A DNA stretch of 64,000 nt, taken from assembly GCA_013178225.1 (NCBI GenBank), contig JABLXE010000003.1, positions 124,001-188,000 on the forward strand. Direction: 5' to 3'. The notes beneath the pieces were generated by a model. That model was given only the letters and a program-made list of their open reading frames with translations. It had not been told where the DNA came from and made no database searches. Source of the stretch: Methanotrichaceae archaeon (GTDB lineage: Archaea > Halobacteriota > Methanosarcinia > Methanotrichales > Methanotrichaceae). Below, one piece after another: positions 34,226 through 42,165 of this stretch (its first letter is position 1; the number at the start of each line of letters is the position of its first letter). Made by a program: the position numbers and the translations under genes.

Positions 34226-35476
34226 ATGTCCTTCGAGATAGAGAAGATTCACGCCCGCGAGATCCTGGACTCGCGTGGAAATCCCACCGTAGAGGTGGAC
34301 GTCTGGACCTGCTGCGGTTTCGGCCGGGCAGCTATTCCCTCCGGTGCCTCTACCGGAACTCACGAAGCCCTGGAACTGCGAGATGGCGGAGATCGCTATG
34401 GTGGAAAGGGCGTACTGAAGGCTGTAAAGAACATAAACGAGATCATCGCTCCGGAGCTCCTTGGCATGAACGCCTCGTTACAGCGCGATGTCGACCGGTT
34501 CATGATCGATCTGGACGGGACCCCCAACAAGTCGAACTTCGGAGCCAACGCCATTTTGGGCGTATCCCTGGCCGTGGCCAAGGCCGCTGCCTCTTCATCC
34601 GGAATGCACCTCTACCAGTACCTGGGCGGAGTGAACACCAGCAGGCTCCCCATTCCAGCCTTCAACGTTCTGAACGGCGGTCAGCATGCCGGAAACGACC
34701 TGGCCATTCAGGAGTTCATGATCCTTCCCACAGGAGCCCGGACTTTCAGTGATGGTCTGCGGATGGCGGTTGAGACGTATCATGCCCTTGCAAAGATACT
34801 CAAAGGAAAATACGGCGTTGGAGCCACCAACGTGGGCTACGAGGGCGGATACGCTCCACCTCTGGACAACACCCGAGCAGCTCTCGATGCCATCATGAGC
34901 GCCCTGGATGTGAGCGGCTACAGCGAGGAGATCAAGATCGGCCTGGATGCTGCAGCCTCCAGCTTCTACCTGGACGGCGGCTATTCGGTGGACGGAAACA
35001 GGCTGTCTCCCGGCGAGCTATCCGATTTCTATGCTGAGCTGGTGGCCACCTATCCCATAGTCTCCATCGAGGACCCCTTCGAGGAGGAGGCCTTCGACGA
35101 CTTTGCCCGCCTGACCGCACGGCTTCCCAATACCATCATCGTGGGCGATGACATCTACGTGACCAACCCCAAGAGGCTGGAGAAGGGCATCAAGATGTGC
35201 GCCACCAACGCCCTGCTGCTTAAATTGAACCAGATCGGGTCGGTCTCCGAGGCCTTCGATGCCGCGCGCATGTCCTTCCGCGCCGGCTGGAAAGTGATGG
35301 CCTCCCACCGCTCGGCAGAGACAGAGGATTCGGCTCTGGCTGACGTGGCCGTGGCCCTGGGCTGCGAGCTTCTCAAGACCGGTGCCCCCGCCCGCTCCGA
35401 GAGGACCTCCAAGTACAACCAGCTGCTCAGGATCCAGGAAGGGCTGGGAGAAGCAGCCAGCTACGCCCGCATTTGA
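34226..35476 (+). CDS. eno: Enolase (phosphopyruvate hydratase)
   Basis: This enzyme interconverts 2-phosphoglycerate and PEP in glycolysis and gluconeogenesis, downstream of PpsA. The ~416-residue protein begins FEIEKIHAREILDSRGNPTV. It has GASTGTHEALELRDG, NGGQHAGNDLAIQEFM, SIEDPFEEE, VGDDIYVTNP and LLKLNQIGSVSE with the catalytic lysine. The usual SHRSGETED reads SHRSAETED here, and AASEFY reads AASSFY, so it is a diverged copy with the main catalytic residues kept. I placed the start at ATG 34226, where the conserved N-terminus begins. Confidence 0.93.
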   Translation: MSFEIEKIHAREILDSRGNPTVEVDVWTCCGFGRAAIPSGASTGTHEALELRDGGDRYGGKGVLKAVKNINEIIAPELLGMNASLQRDVDRFMIDLDGTPNKSNFGANAILGVSLAVAKAAASSSGMHLYQYLGGVNTSRLPIPAFNVLNGGQHAGNDLAIQEFMILPTGARTFSDGLRMAVETYHALAKILKGKYGVGATNVGYEGGYAPPLDNTRAALDAIMSALDVSGYSEEIKIGLDAAASSFYLDGGYSVDGNRLSPGELSDFYAELVATYPIVSIEDPFEEEAFDDFARLTARLPNTIIVGDDIYVTNPKRLEKGIKMCATNALLLKLNQIGSVSEAFDAARMSFRAGWKVMASHRSAETEDSALADVAVALGCELLKTGAPARSERTSKYNQLLRIQEGLGEAASYARI

Positions 35477-35532
35477 AGGCTGCGCCCGGAAGGCTCGAAA
35501 GATCTATAGTCCAATAGGATGCTGGTCGCTTC

Positions 35533-35838
35533 ATGGATTATCAGTTCAAGAGAGGCTGCAAGCCCGACATGGAGAGGATCAGAAAAGTGCTGGAAGAGGA
35601 GTTTCCCGCAGAGATTCAGGAGAAAGAGGGGAAGCTCCTCCTGGACTACGGCGCTCTGAAGAGCATCGAGGTTTGGATCGAGAACAAGAGACTGTTCGTC
35701 GTCACCGAGTCGACCGCAGATTCCCCGGACCAGGTGGTTCTGGACACCAACAAGCGCTTCCGGAACTTCCTGGAGAAGGCCACCGGCTATACAGCCAAAC
35801 AACGTCTGCAGATGGCCAAAAAAGAGGTCTCCAAGTGA
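35533..35838 (+). CDS. DUF5611-like small protein
   Basis: This 101-residue protein starts MDYQFKRGCKPDMERIRKVL and continues with an alternating beta/alpha pattern (KLLLDYGALKSIEVWIENK, RLFVVTEST). The C-terminus is basic and helical. It resembles the methanogen-specific family DUF5611, whose function is unknown. It lies 56 bp after enolase on the same strand and is convergent with the AdoMet synthetase gene, which ends 10 bp away. Confidence 0.75.
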   Translation: MDYQFKRGCKPDMERIRKVLEEEFPAEIQEKEGKLLLDYGALKSIEVWIENKRLFVVTESTADSPDQVVLDTNKRFRNFLEKATGYTAKQRLQMAKKEVSK

Positions 35839-35847
35839 AGTCTGACC

Positions 35848-36966
35848 TCAGAACAGGGTCAGCTCACCTTTTACGAACTCTTGCACCAGGTCTTCGCTCT
35901 GGTTCAGCCAGTAGTCCAGGACAGAGTCGACCGCAGACTGCAGCACAGAATCCAGCTTCAGGTCTCCTGAGATCCTCACACCTCTGAGCAGCGGCTGGTT
36001 TATCGGCGAGCCAATCTTGCTCACCAGAGTGACATAGGCCTCATCTACACCGTCCATCTCCGCGATCTCGGCAGCGGCCTTCTGGGCCATCACGTTGTAG
36101 ATCTTTCCCACATGGCTCACCGGATTCTTGCCGGCGATGGCCTCCATGGTCATGGGCCTCATGGGAGTGATCAGGCCGTTTCCGCGGTTCCCGCGCCCCG
36201 TGGCACCATCGTCGCCCATCTCCAGAGAGGTGCCGGTAACAGTCAGGTAAATGCGGTCTCCGGAATCTGCCGAGTTCACGTAAACCCGCTTTACGGAGAG
36301 GTCGCCCCCTTTTCCGAGAACTACTTCCCTCACCTTTTCCCGGGATTCCTCGTAGTCTTCCCTTGAAGAGATGTATCTGGAGACCATGGCCGCAGCCACC
36401 ACCAGTTCCAGGTCGTCTCCCCGTCTCACCGCCATGATCTTGGTGTCCTCGCCTACACCCCTGACCGAGCGCACCGCTCCCTCCAGCTCCAGGACCAGGC
36501 TCTCCACCGGGCTTAGAGGAGCATAGCCGACGCCAATTGAGGTATCGTTGGCACCACGGCCGATCAGGCTCTTCAGCTCCGGCGCTCCCTCATCCACCCG
36601 GGGCTCCACCTCGAACCGGACCAGATTCTTGACCGCCTTTCGGAACACTGAGGAGACCGCCTCCCGGCAGATCTCATCCAGGCCCTTCTTCGAGGGCCGG
36701 GTGGCCCTTCCCCCAACAACGACTGCAGGCGGCTTCAATATGGATCCGCCGCTAAAACGGGGATCGCTCTGGCCAGCGATAATCAGCACCTTGTCCACGT
36801 TGTGGTGCAGAATCTGGCCGTATTCATCCAGATAAGACCTGGACAGAGATCTGGACAGGGATTCCGAAACCGCGTCAGCCAGAGTGTCGGGATGCCCGAT
36901 TCCCTTTCGCTCAACTACTTCGAAAGGAGGGACGGTGTGCTTTTCAAGGATTATCGTGGCTATCAC
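35848..36966 (-). CDS. S-adenosylmethionine synthetase, archaeal type
   Basis: This enzyme makes S-adenosylmethionine from methionine and ATP. The protein contains [60 protein letters not shown] and [16 protein letters not shown], all landmarks of the archaeal COG1812 family, which is unrelated in detail to bacterial MetK. At 372 residues it is about 30 shorter than most archaeal members, mainly at the N-terminus. The start is a GTG and no ATG lies near. It is likely essential for the many AdoMet-dependent enzymes in the window. Confidence 0.92.
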   Translation of the reverse strand: MIATIILEKHTVPPFEVVERKGIGHPDTLADAVSESLSRSLSRSYLDEYGQILHHNVDKVLIIAGQSDPRFSGGSILKPPAVVVGGRATRPSKKGLDEICREAVSSVFRKAVKNLVRFEVEPRVDEGAPELKSLIGRGANDTSIGVGYAPLSPVESLVLELEGAVRSVRGVGEDTKIMAVRRGDDLELVVAAAMVSRYISSREDYEESREKVREVVLGKGGDLSVKRVYVNSADSGDRIYLTVTGTSLEMGDDGATGRGNRGNGLITPMRPMTMEAIAGKNPVSHVGKIYNVMAQKAAAEIAEMDGVDEAYVTLVSKIGSPINQPLLRGVRISGDLKLDSVLQSAVDSVLDYWLNQSEDLVQEFVKGELTLF

Positions 36967-37333
36967 CGTTGATTAACTGAGCTTTTTGAGAGTTTAATGC
37001 TTATGGATAACGCTTGAAACTGTTAAAAAAAGAATATCACCAAACCTCTAAAAAGAGCAATAGAAGTTGCTACTTTTTATCTTTTTTAACCTTTTCAATG
37101 TTCCAGCACCACATATTAGCACATCCCCGGAGCAGAACCGGTCGAATCCAAATAAAACATCACGAAAGAGAATTATGAAAGAATAATTCTGATTTCTCAT
37201 CAGAATTTAATGTTCTTGATGCAACCGCTTGGGAGAAGACCCGCAGGAGCGCACCTGGAACAGGAATGGGCTTTTTTTTCAAAAAGGCAAAGATATTTCA
37301 AAACAGAACGCATAATCTCCTAAGCCCTCAAAT
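36967..37333. promoter_or_regulatory. Divergent spacer with two mutually exclusive hairpins
   Basis: This 367-bp AT-rich stretch lies between the AdoMet synthetase and PrsW-like genes. AGAATTAT (37169-37176) pairs with ATAATTCT (37183-37190). AATTCTGAT (37185-37193) pairs with ATCAGAATT (37199-37207). The arms share bases, so only one hairpin can form at a time. A pyrimidine-rich tract lies near 37072-37096. Confidence 0.45.
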
Positions 37334-38617
37334 ATGACCTGGAACGATACTAATCTTCAGCGTGCGCTTTACCGCTCACCCTTACGCCATCCGTTGACCG
37401 GCCGTTTGATGGTCGTGGTTCTGGGCACATTGATCGTATTCGGCACCCTGATCTCGACCTTAAACCTGTTCGTGAACGTGATACAGGGATACCGTGTCTA
37501 TCTGATGGCCCAGGCGCTGGCTGTCCTGGTATCCGTTCCGGCCCTGCTCATCCTCTGGTATCTGGACCGAAGGGAACGAGAAAGCCCCTGGATCTTCGTA
37601 GGCCTCATTTTATGGGGCGCAGTGATCGCTGCCGCCTACGCGCTGCTCATCAACACCGCGGGCGGAATGGCCCTGATGATGGCCATATCCGATGATTCGG
37701 CCCTGCAGGCGGAGATCGAGAGCGCCGGCTCCGACATAGAGTCTGTAGGAAGCATCTTCGTGGCCTTGCTGATCGCCCCGCCGGTTGAAGAGCTGGCCAA
37801 GGGACTGGCTCTGCTGTTGATCTTCTGGTTCCTGCGCTCAGAGTTCGACGGAGTTCGCGACGGCATCATCTACGGGGCTCTGGTGGGCCTCGGATTCAAT
37901 ATGCTGGAGACGGCACAGTACATCGTCAATATCTACGCCCTCACCGGGTCCGCACCATACCTGCAGCAGATCGCGGCTCGATTTGTTTTTCTGGGGCTGG
38001 ACGGTCATGCCCTCTACAGCGCTCTCTTCGGCGCTGGCCTGGGGCTGGCCCTTCAGACCTCCCGCCGGTGGCTCAAGGTCCTGGCCCCGGTCGGAGGCTT
38101 TTCCCTGGCCGTTTTAGCTCATCTGGTAAACAACTCCCTGACCGCGGTGGTCTTTGTGGTTACGCTGCAGGCGTTTGGGCTGGAGTACGGAACCGATGCC
38201 GGCCTGGCGGAAGCAGCGGTCATGCCGATATGGTTTACTTATGCAGTGGCAACAGTCCTCACTCAGTTTCCCTTTTATTTCCTGATCGCCATCTCCATCT
38301 ACTTCAGCGGCCTGTGGGAGCAGAAGACCATCAGAGACGAACTGTCAGGCGAGATCGGATCAAGCATCACCCCACAGGAGTATGAACTGCTCTTGAGGGA
38401 ACCGCTGTGCGGGCTTCGCACGGTTCCCGGATATCCGGACGGGGTCGCCCGTGAAATCGTCAACGCCCAGAACGAGCTGGCCTTCCGGAAGTGGCGGGTG
38501 AAAAACGAGGGGAATGACCCGGAAAAAGATTCACTGGTGAGGGCCTGGCGAAGAGATATCGAACTCTTGAGGGGCCGTCAAATCCCTTTGCCGCCGGAAA
38601 CGGCAGGGTTAGCCTAA
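37334..38617 (+). CDS. PrsW-family intramembrane protease-like protein
   Basis: This 427-residue membrane protein has about eight to nine hydrophobic helices and a cytosolic C-terminal tail. The PrsW/CAAX-like protease motifs are visible: IAPPVEELAKGLALL with the paired glutamates, DGIIYGALVGLGFNMLETAQY, GLDGHALYSALFG and VLAHLVNNSLTAV with candidate metal-binding histidines. In Bacillus, PrsW cleaves an anti-sigma factor; the archaeal substrate is unknown. It is monocistronic. Confidence 0.87.
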   Translation: MTWNDTNLQRALYRSPLRHPLTGRLMVVVLGTLIVFGTLISTLNLFVNVIQGYRVYLMAQALAVLVSVPALLILWYLDRRERESPWIFVGLILWGAVIAAAYALLINTAGGMALMMAISDDSALQAEIESAGSDIESVGSIFVALLIAPPVEELAKGLALLLIFWFLRSEFDGVRDGIIYGALVGLGFNMLETAQYIVNIYALTGSAPYLQQIAARFVFLGLDGHALYSALFGAGLGLALQTSRRWLKVLAPVGGFSLAVLAHLVNNSLTAVVFVVTLQAFGLEYGTDAGLAEAAVMPIWFTYAVATVLTQFPFYFLIAISIYFSGLWEQKTIRDELSGEIGSSITPQEYELLLREPLCGLRTVPGYPDGVAREIVNAQNELAFRKWRVKNEGNDPEKDSLVRAWRRDIELLRGRQIPLPPETAGLA

Positions 38618-38865
38618 GATCCCAGAGCCGCTGTTTGACCGGCAGCCGGGCCAATGCCAGCCGACCAATGATCCTGCTCAATTGGCCGTTTGCATATTAT
38701 TTTATTTGGGCATTTTGGAGTTATATTTCTTAGCTAAGATTCTTAAAAATTCACCGTAATTTGAATCTTCAACTGCAATTATTAAAAATGGTTAGATGGT
38801 GAGATTCGCAGGCGTTTATGCTGCAACAGGAATACATACTAACTAAAAAATAATAGGAGGAGCAG

Positions 38866-39663
38866 ATGAAGAAAATCCTGGCCTTGCTGGGAATGCTTGC
38901 ATTTCTGGTCTTGACTTACGGCGCTCTTGCCACCGGGGACGGATATCGATGGGGTTTAGGGACCGGCTGTTTTGTCAATTGCAACCCGCCCGATGTATGT
39001 GGCGATTACGACGGCTGCGGACCACAATATGGCTGCGGCTCGACTCAATGCTGTGCCCGTGAAACCGGGTGCAACGTTCCGACCGGACATGTCTATCCTA
39101 CCTGCAACAATTTCCCGTCAGATGCCAACTGTCCGACCTGTGACGCATGCCCTACCGGCACCTCATGTCCAACCTGCACGCTGTGCCCCACCGGCAGTGA
39201 CTGCCCGACCTCTATCGGCTGCCCGACGGGTGGAGACTGCCTCACCAGCTGCGGCTGTCCGACCGGAAGCGGTTGCCCCACAGGCTCGTGCTGTCCAACA
39301 GGTAGCGATTGCACAACCGGCTCCAGCTGTCCGTCCGGTGCGGGCTGTGCCACTTCTGCCGGATGCACCACGAACTACGCTTGCTCCACGTCCTCAGTCT
39401 GTCCGACTGGTGGCTCATGTCCTACCGGAGCCGCATGTCCGACCGGCAAGGTTTGCGTGACCGGCCATAAGTGCATAACCATGAGCGGCTCGCCAACTGG
39501 AACCAGATGTCCGACATCCAGCGTCTATCCAACACACATTTGCACAACCGGCAGCTATCCCACTGGCAGCATGTATCCGACCTCTGGACGGTGTCCCACC
39601 TACAGCTCGGCCATGACAAGAACGACGAGCTACGTAACAGTCGCCCTGGGAAGCAGCCGCTAA
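38866..39663 (+). CDS. Secreted cysteine-hexapeptide (CPTGxx) repeat protein
   Basis: This 265-residue protein has a clear signal peptide (residues 1-22, ending GALA) and about 36 cysteines. After an irregular Cys-rich part (residues 23-88), 23 consecutive hexads of the type C-P-T-G-x-x run from residue 89 to 226 (39130-39543). Three more follow after a 4-residue break. Toward the C-terminus Cys is replaced by Tyr in the same register (YPTGSM, YPTSGR). There is no membrane anchor. A beta-solenoid with stacked cysteines, possibly metal-binding or disulfide-linked in the cell envelope, is inferred. A strong ribosome site (TAGGAGGAG) precedes the ATG. Confidence 0.85.
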   Translation: MKKILALLGMLAFLVLTYGALATGDGYRWGLGTGCFVNCNPPDVCGDYDGCGPQYGCGSTQCCARETGCNVPTGHVYPTCNNFPSDANCPTCDACPTGTSCPTCTLCPTGSDCPTSIGCPTGGDCLTSCGCPTGSGCPTGSCCPTGSDCTTGSSCPSGAGCATSAGCTTNYACSTSSVCPTGGSCPTGAACPTGKVCVTGHKCITMSGSPTGTRCPTSSVYPTHICTTGSYPTGSMYPTSGRCPTYSSAMTRTTSYVTVALGSSR

Positions 39664-39682
39664 ATTTTTTGTATTTTTTAAA

Positions 39683-40675
39683 TTATTTTGCATCTACCCG
39701 GAACACGCCATCCTCGGCAACGTAGATCCGCCTATCCAGAAAATGACCTGCGGTCCAGATATTGGTCCTGGCATGCATGGTGATCTCTCTGACCGTGAAG
39801 CTTCCTCCGGCCAGGGCCAGGTAGGGGATCAGCTGGTCTGCCAGGTGAACGTCCACCGCACAGGGCGACCTCAGCTCGGCTACGATCTCCTCGGCTGCTG
39901 CCCTGCCCACCTTTTCGGCAGGCAGTCCTCTCTTGCCGAGGGCGCTTGCTCCCTTGTGCCCCTGCCAGAGAGAGATGCCGCTTCCCATCGAGGGAAGGGA
40001 TAGAACCTCTCTGTCCACCAGGGCCTCGTATCCGGCTTCTAGTAAACAGGAAGCGGCCGCTTCGGCCTGCCTCAACGCCACATGCTCCGGAAGGTTGGAA
40101 CAGTGGGAGACGCCGGAGACTGTTCCCGGACCCTCCGGCCCGAGATCGGCCGGCTTCAAGACGCCCGGCTCGACCTGCAAGAGCACTGAGCCCTGGCCCT
40201 GTGGGTAGTAGCCTCGCCGTCTCAGGGTCAGATTGGCCCGGGCCCCAAACCTGGCCAGGGCGGCAAGAAACACCTGGTTGAAGTAATCGATAGTCGGTGA
40301 CCAGGCGACGTCGGTTCCGCCGCTAACCTGCAGGGAGACGGGACCTTCTGCCCTGAGCATGGCCGGAAGCAGGCACTGCATGAGAAGGGTAACGCTTCCG
40401 GCAGTTCCGATGTCCACCTGAAAGTCTCCAGAGCAGATGTCTCCCGGAATAAAAGAAATCTCGCTCGACCTCGGAGTCACGCCCGAGGTCTTGGCACTGC
40501 AGAGCCTGGCCAGGGCCGATATGGCCTGGACGTGCTGAGGAGCAAGTCCGGGCCGGGGCCTTCCCTGGCGAATGCGGGTTATGCGAACCGGCTTGCCCGT
40601 TACCGCAGACAGAGCAACGGACGTCCTGACGATCTGCCCCCCGCCTTCGCCGTAGGAACCGTCGATCTCAATCAT
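39683..40675 (-). CDS. rtcA: RNA 3'-terminal phosphate cyclase
   Basis: This enzyme uses ATP to convert an RNA 3'-phosphate to a 2',3'-cyclic phosphate through an adenylated histidine. The 330-residue protein shows [55 protein letters not shown] and, near the C-terminus, MHARTNIW with the conserved H-x-x-T-N histidine that is the likely adenylation site. Its ATG overlaps the rpoL stop by four bases. It is the last gene of an information-processing operon and converges with the Cys-repeat gene. Confidence 0.94.
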   Translation of the reverse strand: MIEIDGSYGEGGGQIVRTSVALSAVTGKPVRITRIRQGRPRPGLAPQHVQAISALARLCSAKTSGVTPRSSEISFIPGDICSGDFQVDIGTAGSVTLLMQCLLPAMLRAEGPVSLQVSGGTDVAWSPTIDYFNQVFLAALARFGARANLTLRRRGYYPQGQGSVLLQVEPGVLKPADLGPEGPGTVSGVSHCSNLPEHVALRQAEAAASCLLEAGYEALVDREVLSLPSMGSGISLWQGHKGASALGKRGLPAEKVGRAAAEEIVAELRSPCAVDVHLADQLIPYLALAGGSFTVREITMHARTNIWTAGHFLDRRIYVAEDGVFRVDAK

Positions 40676-40947
40676 TTCACGGCTTCGGCATATAGAGCGC
40701 TGAACTCCTCATACTGACTGCTGATGCGTGATGCCGCCTCCCTCATCACGGCAATGGGATCTGCACCCTTGGTCTTCAGCCGAAAGACGGGGTTGTCCAT
40801 TATCGGGAACTTGGTGTCGTAGGTGACGATCGCCACTCGATCGTCCGCCAGGAGTTCGGTTCGCAGCAGGTTCAGAATGGTGTGGCTTTCCCCTTCGAAC
40901 TCCACCCGGACCTCGTCGGCGGTCTTCTCGATGATGGTGAGCTTCAA
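40672..40947 (-). CDS. rpoL: DNA-directed RNA polymerase subunit L
   Basis: This 91-residue archaeal homologue of Rpb11/AC19 pairs with subunit D in the polymerase assembly platform. [32 protein letters not shown], and a [10 protein letters not shown] block are typical, followed by a long C-terminal helix. It begins directly after csl4 and overlaps rtcA by four bases. Confidence 0.95.
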   Translation of the reverse strand: MKLTIIEKTADEVRVEFEGESHTILNLLRTELLADDRVAIVTYDTKFPIMDNPVFRLKTKGADPIAVMREAASRISSQYEEFSALYAEAVK

Positions 40948-41505
40948 TCAGATCACTCCTGTTCCGTAATCGGAGCTGAGCTTCCGGTTTTCGCTGCTGC
41001 CGCAGCTGGGACAGACCAGCCTTCCGTCTCTCTTTTGCAGCGAAGCCATACAGCGATTGCAGTAGGCTTTGATGACGCCCAGATCCTCCTCGCTGGTGGA
41101 AAGCCTCATCTGCCGCTCATCGACTATCTTGGCCTTGACGATGTCCCGGAGGGAGAACATATGCCGCAGATCTTTGACATAGGAGTTCTTTACATTTGAG
41201 ATATGAATCGTGGCCTCTTCATCCGATAACGGCCGTCCCTCGTATCCCTTCTTGAAGGCCAGGGATAAAACGACCAGGCTATCCTTTAAATCTATCACTT
41301 CGCCGACAACTATGTCGCCCCTGCATAGCCTCGGGGGCGCGTTGGTCTTGGGCTCGACGTAAGCGGACCGGACCTTCGAATTGATCCTGACGTGTCCGGC
41401 CGTTGAAGCATAAATCACTCCTCCCCTGGCATAGGTGCATTCTCCGGGAACGAACTCCTCGGCAGATCCCACCTCATCTCCTGGGAGCACAAAGCTGCCT
41501 TCCAT
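40948..41505 (-). CDS. csl4: Exosome RNA-binding subunit Csl4
   Basis: This ~185-residue cap protein of the archaeal RNA-degrading exosome has three parts. The N-terminal domain begins FVLPGDEVGSAEEFVPGECT. The S1 domain has GDIVVGEVIDLKDSLVVLSL and ATIHISNVKNSYV. The C-terminal zinc ribbon has CNRCMAS and CPSCGSSE. The start is ATG 41505 or the GTG just before it. It is packed between the METTL5-like gene and rpoL with almost no spacers. Confidence 0.93.
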   Translation of the reverse strand: MEGSFVLPGDEVGSAEEFVPGECTYARGGVIYASTAGHVRINSKVRSAYVEPKTNAPPRLCRGDIVVGEVIDLKDSLVVLSLAFKKGYEGRPLSDEEATIHISNVKNSYVKDLRHMFSLRDIVKAKIVDERQMRLSTSEEDLGVIKAYCNRCMASLQKRDGRLVCPSCGSSENRKLSSDYGTGVI

Positions 41506-41509
41506 CACT

Positions 41510-42136
41510 TTATTCCTCTAATGTATCTTTTTTTCCGCATATTATTCGGTACAGCTCGACATCGATGTTCTTCACTTCTTGACGGTGAAACTCAAAGCAT
41601 CTCTTCAAGGGAAATGGAATACGGTAAATCTCTTCGACCCTACAGGGTTTAACAAAGCTTCTAATGAAACCTTCGCTCCCCTGGTTGTGCAGGGAGTACA
41701 CGACTTTGGCCATCTCCGTCGCTTTCCTGAGGAACGCCCGGTCCCCAAGGCTGGCTTTCTGAGCGCCGAAGGGCGGATTCATGATCACGGCATCAATTCC
41801 TCTCAAAGCAATGGTGTTCACATCTCCCCGAACGAAATCCACGGTCACGTTCAGCCGGTCCGCGTTGGCCCTGGCAATGGAGAGGGCCTGTGAGTCGTTT
41901 TCCACCGCGACCGCTCTTGCGCCCAAGAGGGCTGCTCCTATGGCCAGGATGCCCGTCCCGCAGCCCAGATCGCAGACGGTATTCAGGTCTTCGCGAAGGT
42001 AGGCCAGATAGAGCATATCTGCCGCAACCGATGCCGGTGTAGCATACTGCTCCTTTTCAGGTGAGGGCTGGGAAAAGCCTTCCACCTTTTCCAGCATGAT
42101 CTCAAGCTGCTTCTTCTTCATCTCCGCAAGGGACAA
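41510..42136 (-). CDS. METTL5-type RNA N6-adenine methyltransferase (COG2263)
   Basis: This ~208-residue methylase has VCDLGCGTGILAIGAALLGA as the AdoMet loop, VENDSQAL after it, and MNPPFGAQK as the NPPF catalytic motif of N6-adenine methylases. Eukaryotic METTL5 methylates an adenine of small-subunit rRNA, and the archaeal form likely acts on rRNA. Translation may start at TTG 42136 or at ATG 42121, where the family's usual MKKKQLE start lies. The TATA element at 42151-42165 is so close that the message may be nearly leaderless. Confidence 0.88.
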   Translation of the reverse strand: MSLAEMKKKQLEIMLEKVEGFSQPSPEKEQYATPASVAADMLYLAYLREDLNTVCDLGCGTGILAIGAALLGARAVAVENDSQALSIARANADRLNVTVDFVRGDVNTIALRGIDAVIMNPPFGAQKASLGDRAFLRKATEMAKVVYSLHNQGSEGFIRSFVKPCRVEEIYRIPFPLKRCFEFHRQEVKNIDVELYRIICGKKDTLEE

Positions 42137-42150
42137 CTTCCCTTCTACGG

Positions 42151-42165
42151 CTATATTAAATATAG
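42151..42165 (-). promoter_or_regulatory. Palindromic TATA element of the METTL5-csl4-rpoL-rtcA operon
   Basis: CTATATTAAATATAG is a perfect 7-bp inverted repeat around one base. It overlaps the last codons and stop of the upstream TPR gene. Its distance to the METTL5 start fits an archaeal TATA box for the operon, while the TPR gene reads through the same bases. Confidence 0.5.
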
